In this document: piece by piece, positions 22,235 through 32,720 of the stretch
Numbering within the stretch: the first letter of the stretch is position 1
Layout: every line of letters starts with the position of its first letter
Assembly: GCA_036924085.1 (NCBI GenBank)
Contig: JAVGWX010000006.1
Span: 38,994,445 to 39,058,444, forward strand
Source of the DNA: Ariolimax columbianus
Lineage: Eukaryota > Mollusca > Gastropoda > Stylommatophora > Arionidae
DNA length: 64,000 nucleotides
Reading direction: 5' to 3'
Translations under genes and position numbers: made by a program
The notes under the pieces: model-generated
What the model was told of the DNA's origin: nothing
Seen by the model: the letters and a program-made list of their open reading frames with translations, nothing else
Database searches by the model: none

Positions 22235-22562
22235 GTTTTGGGACCAGGATGCTGGACAGTGCATGAGCTGCAGTGGTCAGCGACCTGTAGCTGACTGCTA
22301 GCGTCAAAGTCAGCCAACCAGAGCTGCCAAGACGCCTTTACACATCCACGCAGTTATCCTCGATAACAGGCTGCAACAAAGCAGATGGGTTAAGGAGAAG
22401 GGATCGAAGAGGGAAGGCTAAACCGGTACTCAAAAATGGCTGCTGAAATCGGATGTGCCTGACCGAAAGGTGCAAATATTGCAGCGAATCTGTATACTAT
22501 GACACAACACATTCCGTTCTCCGAACTACATCCTGCTACTTACAAAGCCATATCCAGGGCTT
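22235..22562 (-). repeat. rep-B copy, left member of inverted pair
   Basis: Full-length minus copy (ggaccaggatgctggacag to cttggtagcgggagttt). It faces the plus copy that starts six bases later, forming an inverted pair. Confidence 0.82.
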
Positions 22563-22567
22563 GGTAG

Positions 22568-22890
22568 CGGGAGTTTGGCTTGGCTTCGTTCGTTCTCAGT
22601 CTCCCACTACTAAACACTGAAAGCTTAAATATCAGAATGTAATCCAAAGAACGGAATGCGTTGTGTTGTAGTTTACAGCTTGACTGCGATATGTGCACCT
22701 TTCGGTCCAACACATCCGACTTAGCAAGCATTTTTTGAGTACCGGGTTAGCATTCCCTCTTCAATCCCTTCTCCTTAGCCAGTCTGCCCTGCTGCAGCCT
22801 GTTATCCAGGATCACCGCGGGAAGGTGTAGAAGGGTCTTAGCAGCTTTGGTTCGATGGCCCTGACACTATCAGTGAGCTATGAGTTGGGT
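22568..22890 (+). repeat. rep-B copy, right member of inverted pair
   Basis: Plus copy from cgttcgttctcagtctccc to a final ctatgagttgggtagcg. Together with 22235-22562 it forms a palindrome of about 650 bp. Confidence 0.8.
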
Positions 22891-22911
22891 AGCGGGAATT
22901 TGAAAACGAAG

Positions 22912-23600
22912 AAGAAGAAAATTATACTGGTTTAGAAGTTTCTACATAGTCTGCATAAAACCAATTTATTTCACTTCACAAATCCTAAAAATAACTATGA
23001 AATCCCATTTATTTTTTAATACATAAACTGACCCTGCCGCCACCACATCACGTGACAATGCATTCCAAGCATTCACCACTCTCTTACTAAAACAATATTT
23101 CCTCATATCTAATCTAGACTGGTCTAGATTTGAAGCTGTGCCCTCTTGTTCTTGTAGCCGTATGTACTTTGAAAAAAACTTGGTATAGTCTAACTCATCC
23201 TTTCTATTGATTCATTTATAAACTTGTAGTAAGTCGCATCGAATTCTTTGTTCTAGACACTGTTGATATTTTTATTCTGAGTCTTTCCTCATAACTAAAT
23301 TTCTGGAATCTAATAATCATTTTTGTAGCTCTTCTTTTTATCCTTTCTAGCATGTTTATATTCCCTCTATGATATCAATAACTATATTATCCACACTTGA
23401 GCACATACTTCAATTTAGGTCTCACTAATGCTGTATACATGTACAGTTTGACTATCACTTCCTTGATCTTATGTGTAATCTTTCTTTTTATCGTACCCAG
23501 CATGCATTAGCCCTTTTCACTGCCACCTGGACTTGTTCCTGCGCCTTACCTGAATGATCTATTATAACACCTAGTTCCTTATCCTTTGATAGTTTCCTAA
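22912..23600 (-). pseudogene. LINE-C (CR1-like) fragment, minus strand
   Basis: The reverse complement aligns with 19530-20177 in the same order (tattataacacctagttcc region, tagcatgtttatattccctc, gcattccaagcattcacc, then actggtttagaagt). Many stops are present, so it is older than the plus copy at 19.5 kb. Confidence 0.72.
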
Positions 23601-23805
23601 TATGCCAGATAATTATCCAGATACTAGATCCACACATGATTCAGACGGTTAAAGTAATCTACGTCTTCTTTTCACTCAAATCATGTTCACTCCTTCTGCA
23701 CTTAACTAAGCAAATTATGAATTGATACATCGTATGCAGACCTTTTGAAGTGATATGTCTTAATAACACTGCATTTAGCTTATGCTAACCAGTTTTAAAG
23801 AAAGC
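23601..23805. other. No recognisable feature
   Basis: Short AT-rich interval. Confidence 0.3.
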
Positions 23806-23965
23806 CTTCTTCTTCTTCTTCTTCTTCTTCTTCTTCTTCTTCTTCTTCGTTCTCAATCTCCTGCTACCAAGCCCTGCAAGTAGCAGGATGTAGTCCGGAG
23901 AACGGAATGCGCTGTCACTAGTTTACAGCTTGACTGCGATATTTGCACCTTTCGGTCTGACACAT
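23806..23965 (+). repeat. (TTC)n tract and rep-B 5' fragment
   Basis: 23808-23848 is pure (ttc)n. rep-B 5' sequence follows (gttctcaatctcctgctacc to cggtctgacacatccg). Confidence 0.75.
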
Positions 23966-24141
23966 CCGTTTTCGGCAACAAGGAAAGTCTGATTCCAACC
24001 ATTTGCAGTGCAGCTTAGAAGCAACAGTTTTTAATATGCATTTGCCAGGGTCATGCACAATCTTTTTTAGTCGTCTTTTACGATACGCTGTGAAGGAAGT
24101 ATTGTACCTGTTCCTTTTTAATTACTCAGGTGATTGACGTG

Positions 24142-24402
24142 AATAATTACTACTAATAGGTGTTCCTTAGCAGAGACTGCTGTCAGGGAGGAAGTGTTAC
24201 GTACTACGCAGTACAAGGACTAAACTTTGTATTAGGTGGGGTAACCAGTTCATTTCCTCATTGTCTCTACTTGCAATAAAGAAACGAGGAAATAAACTGG
24301 TTACCCCAGCTAATACAAGTTTAGTCCTTGTACTGCGTAGTACTTAACACTTCTTCTCTGACAGCAGTCTCTACTAAGAAACACCTTTTAGTGGTAATTA
24401 TT
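24142..24402. mobile_element. Hairpin/MITE-like inverted repeat
   Basis: Left arm 24142-24259 and right arm 24286-24402 are near-perfect inverted copies (about 117 bp, roughly nine in ten bases paired). The spacer is 26 bp. The arms start with aataattac and contain gtactacgcagtacaagga. No coding sequence and no clear target duplication. It could be a fold-back MITE or a recent inverted duplication. Confidence 0.7.
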
Positions 24403-24429
24403 CTAGATTCCATTTCCCCATTAATAGCT

Positions 24430-24797
24430 AGGTCGACTGGAGCGTGTCGATAACTGAGATTGAACCCAATATCACGAAAAGCGGTGAAACTGAGACGCTA
24501 GTCTGGCCAGGTCCAAATACTGACCAGGACGTCACGTCAGGGTCATGCACAATATTCTGACCTAGACTCCAATCTATTTTCCATGTATCATTCCCTGGAA
24601 ACAAACTGTTTTCAAGACAGTCTGGCTGGCGAGATTTAGATCGACGTGATCCCGGTAGTAGTGAGCTTCACGCAGATGAAGCCAAGCATAGCACAACCGC
24701 CTGGAGGACCGTGGTCCACCTTCATCAACACGCTCGGGATATGAGGAAAGTTACTACAACCCGCCACATAACGCCCTTTATAGTGTGCACAAAAGGG
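24430..24797 (-). repeat. rep-C copy, left member of inverted pair
   Basis: It contains ggccaggtccaaatactgac, catgtatcattccctgg, gatcgacgtgatcccggtag and tagtgtgcacaaaaggg in minus order. It meets the next plus copy head-to-head at about 24797. Confidence 0.8.
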
Positions 24798-25140
24798 TTG
24801 TTGTTGTTTGCGAATGCCCATAATGAGTAGGTTACTCTTTTGTGCGCCCTGAAAAGCACGTTAAGTGGCGGGTCGCAGTAGCTTTCCTCACATCCTGAGC
24901 GTGTTGATGAAGGTGGACCACGGTCCTCCAGGCGGTTGTGCTATGCTTGGCTTCATCTGCGTGTCACTCACTACTACGGGGATCACGTCGATCCCTCACC
25001 TCGTTAGCCAGAATGCCATGAAAACAGCCCGTTTCCATGGAGGGCTACTAGGAAGCCGAAGTGAGGGTCTTGGCCAGTATATTTTGCCCGACCCTGACTA
25101 ACACGTCTGACCAGTATATTGTGCCTAACCAGACGTTAGT
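24798..25140 (+). repeat. rep-C copy, right member of inverted pair
   Basis: It runs from gttgtttgcgaatgccc to the terminal 37-bp unit region (tatattttgcccgaccctga, one and a half units). A further rep-C scrap lies at about 25145-25200. Confidence 0.82.
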
Positions 25141-25298
25141 CTTCCTCGCACAAAAGGATAAACTTACTCATTATGGTCCTTAAACAACAGCAACAACAAC
25201 GACGAACAGCAAGGCCCTGCCAATATACTATTAAATAGTCAATAAACCCTAGATAGTCCAGAACCAGCAACCCCTACATGCATTGTTTTAACAGAGTT

Positions 25299-25529
25299 AC
25301 ACTCTTGCACAACTTTCAGACGCGCCCTCATGGTGAGGCCCTTCCATTGCACTTTGGTTGGGCTAGCTTCTGAGGGCGCACAAACCTAGCATAGGTACAT
25401 ACAGACGCATACATGCATCCAAACACTGGTTTATGCGTCCTGATATCGCCCAATGGACTACGGTCTGGGGTGGAAAATGGCGCGCCTCCGCCAGTAGAAA
25501 CTAGTGAGGCAAACATCTAAGCAACAACA
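25299..25529. repeat. 231-bp direct repeat, copy 1
   Basis: Identical to 25633-25863 except for one substitution that I can see (tttcagacg versus tttcacacg). The copies are 334 bp apart start to start, with 103 bp between. The mirrored 62-codon minus frames in the two copies are identical. No coding family is recognised. Confidence 0.92.
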
Positions 25530-25632
25530 TGTCATACAGTCACGCTCATGTCCCTCAAGAGGTTTCACCCTGGGGGCAACTCTGCTCTCTTCTCTTACCT
25601 CACTCTGTTTCATTTGACTCTGTCCAACAGTC

Positions 25633-25863
25633 ACACTCTTGCACAACTTTCACACGCGCCCTCATGGTGAGGCCCTTCCATTGCACTTTGGTTGGGCTAG
25701 CTTCTGAGGGCGCACAAACCTAGCATAGGTACATACAGACGCATACATGCATCCAAACACTGGTTTATGCGTCCTGATATCGCCCAATGGACTACGGTCT
25801 GGGGTGGAAAATGGCGCGCCTCCGCCAGTAGAAACTAGTGAGGCAAACATCTAAGCAACAACA
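25633..25863. repeat. 231-bp direct repeat, copy 2
   Basis: Second copy of the unit at 25299-25529, ending in the same aagcaacaaca. It could be a recent local duplication or the terminal repeats of a very small LTR-like element. No primer-binding site is obvious in the spacer. Confidence 0.92.
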
Positions 25864-26085
25864 AAAAATTGTTTTAAATAGTGACGTAATCGACTAACAA
25901 TTCTATTTCCTCTTGATAATAATACGGCACCGCAGGGCATCACAAATCATTGGCGCCAGATCACCACGGCGCATATAAATGTTGCTGTGGCGTCTAGCCA
26001 TGTTATTTTAGCTCTTAAGATTTCAGGATCACTGAACTGTTTACGAGCATAATTTCCCCCATCGCGTATATCCAGCATTATGCAT
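25864..26085. other. No recognisable feature
   Basis: No gene or repeat. The flanking minisatellite starts at about 26086. Confidence 0.35.
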
Positions 26086-27294
26086 GGTTCCTAGATTTGT
26101 TACATGGCTCCTATATTTGTTACTATGCTAGTCGAGTTGTTACCTAGTTCCTATATTTGTTACCTGGCTCCTATATTTGTTACTATGCTAGTCGAGTTGT
26201 TACCTGGTTCCTAGATTTGTTACCTGGCTCCTATATTTGTTACTAGGCTAGTCGAGTTGTTACCTGGTTTCTAGATTTGTTACCTGGCTCCTATATTTAT
26301 TACTATGCTAGTCGAGTTGTTACCTGGTTTTTAGATTTGTTACCTGACTGCTAGATTTGTTACCTGGTTCCTAGATTTGTTACCTGGCTCCTATATTTGT
26401 TACTATGCTAGTCGAGTTGTTACCTGGTTTCTAGATTTGTTATCTGACAGCTAGGTTTTTTTTTTCTACCGCGCTTTTAGATTTGTTACCTAGTACCTAA
26501 ATTTTTTACCTGACTCCTAGATTTGTTACATGGCTCCTAGAATTGTTACCTGGTACTTAGATTTGTTACCTGACTCCTAGACTTGTTACATGACTGCTAG
26601 ATTTGTTACCTGGCTCCTAGATATGTTAACTGACCCTTAGATTTGTTACATGACTCCTAGATTTGTTACCTGACTGCTAGATTTGTTACCTGACGCTTAG
26701 ATTTTTTACCTGGCTCCTAGATTTGTTATCATGCCCCTAGATGTGTTACCAGACTGCTAGATTTGTTATCTGACGCTGATTTGCTACCTGACTCCTAGAT
26801 TTGTTACCGGCTCATAGATTCGTTACCTGACTGCTAGATTTGTTAACTGACTGCTAGATTTGTTATCTGACTGCTAGATTTGTTACATGACTCCTAGATT
26901 TGTTACCTGGTTCCTAGATTTGTTAATATGCTAGTCGAGTTGTTACCTGGTTCCTAGATTTGTTACCTGACTGCTAGATTTGTTACCTGGTTCCTAGATT
27001 TGTTACCTGGCTCCTATATTTGTTAATATGCTAGTCGAGTTGTTACCTGGTTTCTAGATTTGTTACCTGACTGCTAGATTTGTTACCTGGTTCCTAGATT
27101 TGTTACCTGGCTCCTATATTTGTTACTATGCTAGTCGAGTTGTTACCTGGTTTCTAGATTTGTTATCTGACGGCTAGGTTTTTTTTTCTACCGCGCTCTT
27201 AGATTTGTTACCTTGTAACTACATTTTTTACCTGACTCCTAGATTTGTTACATGGCTCCTAGAATTGTTACCTGGTACTTAGATTTGCTAGGTT
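26086..27294 (+). repeat. 20-bp minisatellite (array A)
   Basis: Units follow ctagatttgttacctg plus g/a and a four-base variable part (ctcc, gttc, actg, actc). They are sometimes grouped into longer units that include tactatgctagtcgagttg. A larger block (about 26280-26580) recurs at 27040-27290, including the odd tttttttctaccgcgct insert, so the array has segmental duplication. Confidence 0.95.
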
Positions 27295-27295
27295 T

Positions 27296-27870
27296 GAGAA
27301 TGAGATTAAGCTGTTCAACACTAATGTAAAATGCATCCTACTACGTGGCTCGGTAACTTGGCATACAGTTCAAATACTCTGTTCCTGTAGTTACTTGTCT
27401 TCTCATTATTCTGTTCTTGTTGTCACGGGATTTCTCATCTTTTCTGAAGTATCACCTCCAGACTACAGACCTTCACCATCATGTCCCGTCCCTGACATCG
27501 TACTTGATAATCAGATACAACAACAGGCCCAAATTGGAGGCAAAACACACGACACCCATCAATTCAAATGGAGATTGAGGAGAAAAAGGGGAGATGGATA
27601 AGACACAACCCAATAGAGATACCTAACAAAGAAACCAGACATGCATTTGATTAGTACTCACATAGTAAAAGATGATCGAGGACATCTAAGAAGACATGAC
27701 GAAGAATGGTGAAACAAAAGGCATGGCAGCTGGTAGCTCATTTGAGACGACGAGCCAAAACAGAAATAGGTCAAGGTCATCCCGTGCAACAAGAGGTGAC
27801 ACGTTTGTTTAGGATCTAGCAGTCATGTAACAAATCTATGAGTCTTGTAACAAATCTAGCAGTCAGTTAA
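27296..27870 (+). mobile_element. Left arm of a fold-back structure
   Basis: This arm is the inverted counterpart of 28488-29062. The mirrored coordinates sum to 56358 throughout, so there is no net length difference between arms. Its outer end is gagaatgagattaag. It holds a 68-codon frame (27395-27601) that, with frame changes, continues as a decayed LINE-K protein end (RHNPIEIPNKETRHAFD, then SKKTWRRM). No target-site duplication is seen outside the arms. Confidence 0.85.
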
Positions 27871-28487
27871 CAAATCTAGCAGTCAGTTAACAAATCTAGC
27901 AGTCAGATAACAAATCTAGCAGCCAGTTAACAAATCTAGCAGCCAGTTAACAAATCTAGCAGTCAGGTAACGAATCTAGGAGTCAGGTAACAAATCTAGG
28001 GCCATGATAACAAATCTAGGAACCAGGTAGCAAATCTAAGCGTCAGATAACAAATCTAGCAGTCTGGTAACACATCTAGGGGCATGATAACAAATCTAGG
28101 AGCCAGGTAACAAATCTAAGCGTCAGGTAACAAATCTAGCAGTCATGTAACAAATCTAGGAGTCATGTAATAAATCTAGGAGTCAGGTAACAAATCTAAA
28201 GGTCAGGTAACAAATCTAGGAGTCATGCAACAAATCTAAGGGCCATGTAACATATCTAGGATCCAGGTAACAAATCTAGCAGTCAGGTAACAAGTCTAGG
28301 AGTCGGGTAACAAATCTAAGTACCAGGTAACAATTCTAGGAGCCATGTAACAAATCTAGGAGTCAGGTAAAAAAATTAGGTACCAGGTAACAAATCTAAG
28401 AGCGCGGTAGAAAAAAACAACCTAGCCGTCAGGTAACAAATCTAGAAACCAAGTAACAACTTGACTAGCATAGTAACAAATATAGTC
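27871..28487 (-). repeat. 20-bp minisatellite core (array B) between the fold-back arms
   Basis: It has the same unit as array A but in the opposite direction (gtaacaaatctagcagtcag). Both ends of the core grade into the palindromic arms. Confidence 0.92.
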
Positions 28488-29062
28488 ATAACTGACTGCT
28501 AGATTTGTTACAAGACTCCTAGATTTGTTACCTGACTGCTAGATCCTAAAAAAACGTGTCACCTCTTGTTGCACGGGATGACCTTGACCTAATTATGTTT
28601 TGGCTCGTCGTCTCAAATGAGCTACCAGCTGCCATGCCTTTTGTTTCACCATTCTTCGTCATGTCTTCTTAGATGTCCTCGATCATCTTTTACTATGTGA
28701 GTACTAATCAAATGCATGTCTGGTTTCTTTGTTAGGTATCTCTATTGGGTTGTGTCTTATCCATCTCCCCTTTTTCTCCTCAATCTCCATTTGAATTGAT
28801 GGGTGTCGTGTGTTTTGCCTTCAATTTGTGCCTGTTGTTGTATTTGATTATCTAGTACGATGTCAGGGACGGGACATGTTGGTGAAGGTCTGTAGTCTGG
28901 AGGTGATACTTCAGAAAAGATGAGAAATCCCGTGACAACAAAAACAGAATAATGAGAAGACAAGTAACTACAGGAACAAAGTATTTGAACTGTATGCCAA
29001 GTTACCGAGCCACGTAGTAGGATGTATTTTACATTAGTGTTGAACAGCTTAATCTCATTCTC
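28488..29062 (-). mobile_element. Right arm of the fold-back structure
   Basis: Inverted copy of 27296-27870. The mirrored frame at 28757-28963 differs from the left one at only three residues. The arms flank a tandem core, an arrangement known from Foldback-type transposons. A transposase is not visible, so the class is inference. Confidence 0.85.
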
Positions 29063-29520
29063 CCGAGAGAATGATGCTGTTCTATATTAGACGAGGAAAG
29101 CTTAAAGCAAATCGTGTATTGTTAATCGAATAACTAAGATAAATCCGTGCACATCATCTAACAAGTCGAGAAAGTTAACTTTTTAAAGTAACCGACATCG
29201 TCAAAGCAGCGGGAAAAAAATGTTAACGGGAAAAACCTGTGGCAAGCGAAAACAATTTAAAATACGATGACACAAATCATGGCTATGCACAAATGTACGT
29301 TACCTGCAAAGCTCAGAATAGAACAAAAGTGAGGTATTAATCCGCCTGCATATTCCATGATCTATTCACATTTTAAAAAATTGTCAGGTCGTAATGTGTC
29401 AGCTAAAGTCAGGATGTTTACCACGTTTATAGAAGTTTACTTTACATGAATACATTCTTTTTTCTTCTTATTCTTCTTCGCCTTTTGCTATTAGGCAGTA
29501 CAATTTGCTTTCTCCATAAA
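29063..29520. other. No recognisable gene
   Basis: AT-rich. Nothing identified before the 77-bp array. Confidence 0.35.
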
Positions 29521-29941
29521 CTTGGTGATCTGGCTAAGGTTTCTCTGATCACAATACACTTTATCCCTCGTACAGTCCAACATGTACCCTTCATAAACTT
29601 ACGATTTGTCTCAGGTTTCTCTGGTAACAATACAGTCTATCCCTCATACAGTCATAAATATATCCTTAATAAACTTTGTGGTCTGTTTCTGACTCCTTTC
29701 GTCACTATACAGTTTATCTCTCGTACAGTCGCATCTATACCCTTCCTAAACTTGGCGATGTATCTCGTGCTCTTCTGGTCACAATACAGTTTATCCCTCA
29801 AATGGTCACATCTTTAACCTCATGAACTTGGCGGTCCGTTTCAGGCTCCCCCCGTCACAATACAGTTTATCCCACAAATAGTCATATTTGTATGCTTAAT
29901 AAACTTAGAGGTCTGTCTCAGGTTTTCCTTGTCACAATACT
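29521..29941 (+). repeat. 76-77-bp tandem array, about 5.5 diverged units
   Basis: Unit starts are at 29521, 29598, 29674, 29751, 29827 and 29904 (cttggtgatctg, cttacgatttgt, ctttgtggtctg, cttggcgatgta, cttggcggtccg, cttagaggtctg). Each contains caatacagtttatccctc or a close variant. Single diverged units also occur at 31661-31750 and 54040-54110. The 123-codon frame over it (29446-29817) is a by-product. Confidence 0.88.
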
Positions 29942-30181
29942 CTCAGATAGATAGTATGGTAGTCCCTTTCAGTTGTGACTGACTATAGAATGGTACAACT
30001 TCAGAGTAGTAAACATAGCTTTCAACTTACTTAGTTTTTTTCCTTTATCGTTGCAGCGTTGTCGTTTCATTTATTCGTATTAGAAGATCTTCTTTTCACC
30101 AAGCGTGATATGGCCCTTCAAGGTACATCTTCAATTGAATCGGCTTTCCTTTTCGTCTTTCAATGACATCAGACTCGTAAA
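29942..30181. other. No recognisable feature
   Basis: Short unannotated interval. Confidence 0.3.
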
Positions 30182-30346
30182 CGAAGCAAACCCTTAGAAA
30201 ATGCAAAAGGAAGTAGATCGTTACATAAATGCATACTGAAGTCGGATGCAATGGGCCAACAGGCGCAAAATAAAAACCACAGTGCAACGCACACCGTCTT
30301 GGGGATTAGAGAAATTAGGCGAAAGCGAAAAAAAAAAAAAAAAAAA
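30182..30346 (+). mobile_element. SINE-A copy 3, 5'-truncated
   Basis: It begins inside the element (gaagcaaacccttagaaaat), lacks the tRNA-like head, and ends in a poly(A) tail of about 19. The 5' truncation is typical of LINE-driven retrotransposition. Confidence 0.85.
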
Positions 30347-30349
30347 GAA

Positions 30350-30960
30350 TCATGAAGGATATTTTTGGGAATGCGACCATCTTCCACGAGACGAACATGA
30401 CCAAGCCATCATAGTCTTCGCTGTATAAAGATAATATAAATGCTTGGAAGACCGGTGCGAGAGTGCACCTGCATTTGCCAACTCTGCCCTTCCATGTAAT
30501 TCCAAGAATGGATCTTAGGCACCCTAGATGGGAGGTGTCAGACGTGAACTCTTGTTTGGCATAGGCTGTCCAAGTTTCGCTACCATATACGAACGTGCTA
30601 ACGACACATATATTGCACACCATGGCCTTGGTTTTAAATATGGTTTTCCTAAATATGCGCTGTGAGGTTAATAAATGCAGCAGCAACATTGTCAATGCGG
30701 CTGTCCATTTCTTGGTCTAGAGATAGCTTGTCGTCCATTGGGGGTGGGGGAGGGGGGGGGGGTTGCGGGGAATAAATTGGTGCACAGATGCCAGCTCCTA
30801 ATTATCGAAATTTCTTCTTATTGAGACTTATTATGAGACCATAATCTTTGCACGCCTGGAAGAGCGATCTCTCAAACTCTGATGTTCCTGCTGACAGTAG
30901 GTGACAATTGCAACATCCGCGAGAAACACGTCTCAATTGGTGATCTCCCTGATCTTCGTT
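30350..30960 (-). pseudogene. LINE-R fragment: post-catalytic reverse transcriptase region
   Basis: The minus strand encodes VYGSETWTAYAKQ, CLRSILGITWKGRV and related text (30315-30695), matching the region near the C-terminus of many animal LINE proteins. A close relative lies at 62570-62885 on the minus strand. A G-rich stretch (about 30738-30775) interrupts it. Catalytic motifs are absent. Confidence 0.7.
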
Positions 30961-31220
30961 TTAACTTAACTTAAATGAACTTGTAACATCTTTATACTGA
31001 TTTAGAAGAGTCTGTTTACAACCAGTTTCTTTTACTTCACTTGATCTAAATATAACTATGCGCATTAAATCTGTTCTTGAATATATTAATTGACGCTGCT
31101 TTCACTATTTCCTGTGACAATGCATTCCAATAACATATTTCCTAGAATCCAATCTAGACCTTTCTCTAATTAATTTGTAACTGTTCCCTCTTGTACTTTG
31201 AAAAACTTGTTATAGTCTAA
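30961..31220 (-). mobile_element. LINE-C (CR1-like) 3' fragment
   Basis: It starts with ttttaacttaactta (the reversed LINE-C terminus), then atactgatttagaagag and tgacaatgcattccaa. Non-coding remnant. Confidence 0.7.
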
Positions 31221-31264
31221 TTTATTCTTTTCTCTTTATTATCTAATAAACCTGTTTTGATCTT

Positions 31265-31660
31265 GACCTTGCAAGTTTAAGCAGCCGACCATCCGACTTA
31301 ATGTGAAGGCAGATTTCTTCATTTGTGTTACCGGGTTCAAGCTTCAGTAACAGAGCAAATGAGATTCCGAACAGTCTCGAGGCTAAAAAGCAGCTCTCTC
31401 AAAGTAACTCATAGCATTACTGCTGTAGGGGTGTGAGGTGTTAGCGATCTCACATTTCAAAGGCTCGGCTATACGAGGGCGGTAGCCATCTCCTCTCCCT
31501 CGCCGCTTTTACTTCCCGGACTGAACCGGTACCCATTTAAGGCTGGATCGACCCGGGAGCCATTGCGGTCTGAAAAAACACAACCACCTCAACTGGGAAA
31601 TGAGCCTATGACCACTCAGATGCGAAGCCAGCGCGCTAACCACTGTGCTACGCGGCTCCC
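31265..31660 (-). mobile_element. SINE-G, tRNA-derived, about 400 bp
   Basis: The minus-strand head reads gccgcgtagcacagtggtta (A-box-like), then gcgcgctggcttcgcat, with an anticodon-like CGC (possible tRNA-Ala). A degenerate B-box region and a long body follow, with blocks tacccatttaaggctgg (reversed) and ttgaacccggtaacac. It is the only copy in this window. It ends next to a 77-bp array unit. Confidence 0.75.
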
Positions 31661-31750
31661 TCAAATAGTCACATTTATTTCCTTCCTAAACGTGGCAGTC
31701 TGTTTCATACTGCTCTCTCCATAATACAGTTCATCCTTCATTTGGGTGAG
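31661..31750 (+). repeat. Isolated 77-bp unit
   Basis: It matches units of the array at 29521-29941 (tagtcacatttatttccttc, aatacagttcatcc). Confidence 0.6.
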
Positions 31751-31864
31751 AAGGAGAGACATGCCGTCACAATGCTCTTCTTGTGAAGACGACACACTTG
31801 GACAATATACTCTCCTATTTCTTTATTTTACAAACACATAAGTACATGTCTATGTATTTAATTT

Positions 31865-32165
31865 TTAATATAGACAACATAGATACACTTGGTAGAGATG
31901 GGCAGACAAAGATCTTCAGACTCAGAGCGGGAAATTGCAGACTCAAGGTCCACCTCCACAAAATGGTGCTAGGAGACGTCGTCACGTGCCATTGTGGAGC
32001 ACTCAAGTAAACACCAGAACATATCCTGCAGAACTGCGATACTTATTCAGACCAAAGAGAAGCAGTCTGGCCCGAGGGAGAGACCATGCTGAAAGAACTT
32101 TTGGGGGACCGGCGAATAACTGAAACGCAGTCTTCGTCGTGAACCGAGCTAGAAGCATCAGTTGA
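31865..32165 (+). pseudogene. LINE-J C-terminal fragment
   Basis: It encodes RLRAGNCRLKVHLHKM and TCHCGALK, then after a stop PEHILQNCDTY and DQREAVWPEG. This is the same C-terminal Cys/His block as at 1560-1720 and 45270-45560. Interrupted, so non-functional. It ends in a short aag run. Confidence 0.75.
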
Positions 32166-32435
32166 CCGAAGAAAAAGAAGAAGAAGAAGATGTTTAATTT
32201 ATTGAGCAGATGTTGTCCAAGTCTGTGGTAACTTATTATCTTCTTCTTCTCCTTATTTTTTCAGATGGTGAAGTATAGATCCAACTCTGCAGCTGGTGTA
32301 CTCTAAACATCTTTTAGCAAAGTCTGAATTCAGTTAGCTGCAGTGTGGATTCAAATGAGTTTCACGCTATGAGGTTGCTAGCCACATGTACAACTAGTAA
32401 AGACAATCATTAAAACATCTTCAAAGACAAAATGC

Positions 32436-32720
32436 ATAGGGGGTCTCCAAGATGCGGTAGTGACTCATAGCTGGCTGCTTGCATCAGGGTCATGGACCCA
32501 TAACTGACCAAGAGTCTATTTCTTCTCCAAGTGAAATAGACAGCAACCAATCAGCCTAGCTAAAAGATAGAGATCAAAGAATGAAGGCAGAACCGGTTCC
32601 TAAAATGCCGCGCTGAAATGGGATGTGTAGGCAAAAGGGTAAGATATCGTAGCCCAGCTGTAAACTACGATACAGCGTCACTAACGTACTTTCCAAGACG
32701 AACGAAGAAGCATGAACATA
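32436..32720 (-). repeat. rep-B' copy
   Basis: Block order matches 20806-21085 (tagctggctgcttgcatcag; cagctgtaaactacgatac). Confidence 0.7.

Noticed and set aside
25328..25516. Identical 62-codon minus frames at 25328 and 25662 as a duplicated gene
   Set aside because: Identity only reflects the 231-bp DNA duplication. No motif or start context supports coding.
30720..30780. G-rich tract as a functional G-quadruplex promoter
   Set aside because: It sits inside a decayed LINE with no gene start nearby. It is probably a homopolymer expansion.
31560..31660. Functional tRNA gene on the minus strand
   Set aside because: The B-box region is degenerate and the tRNA-like part continues into a 300-bp SINE body, so it is a SINE head.
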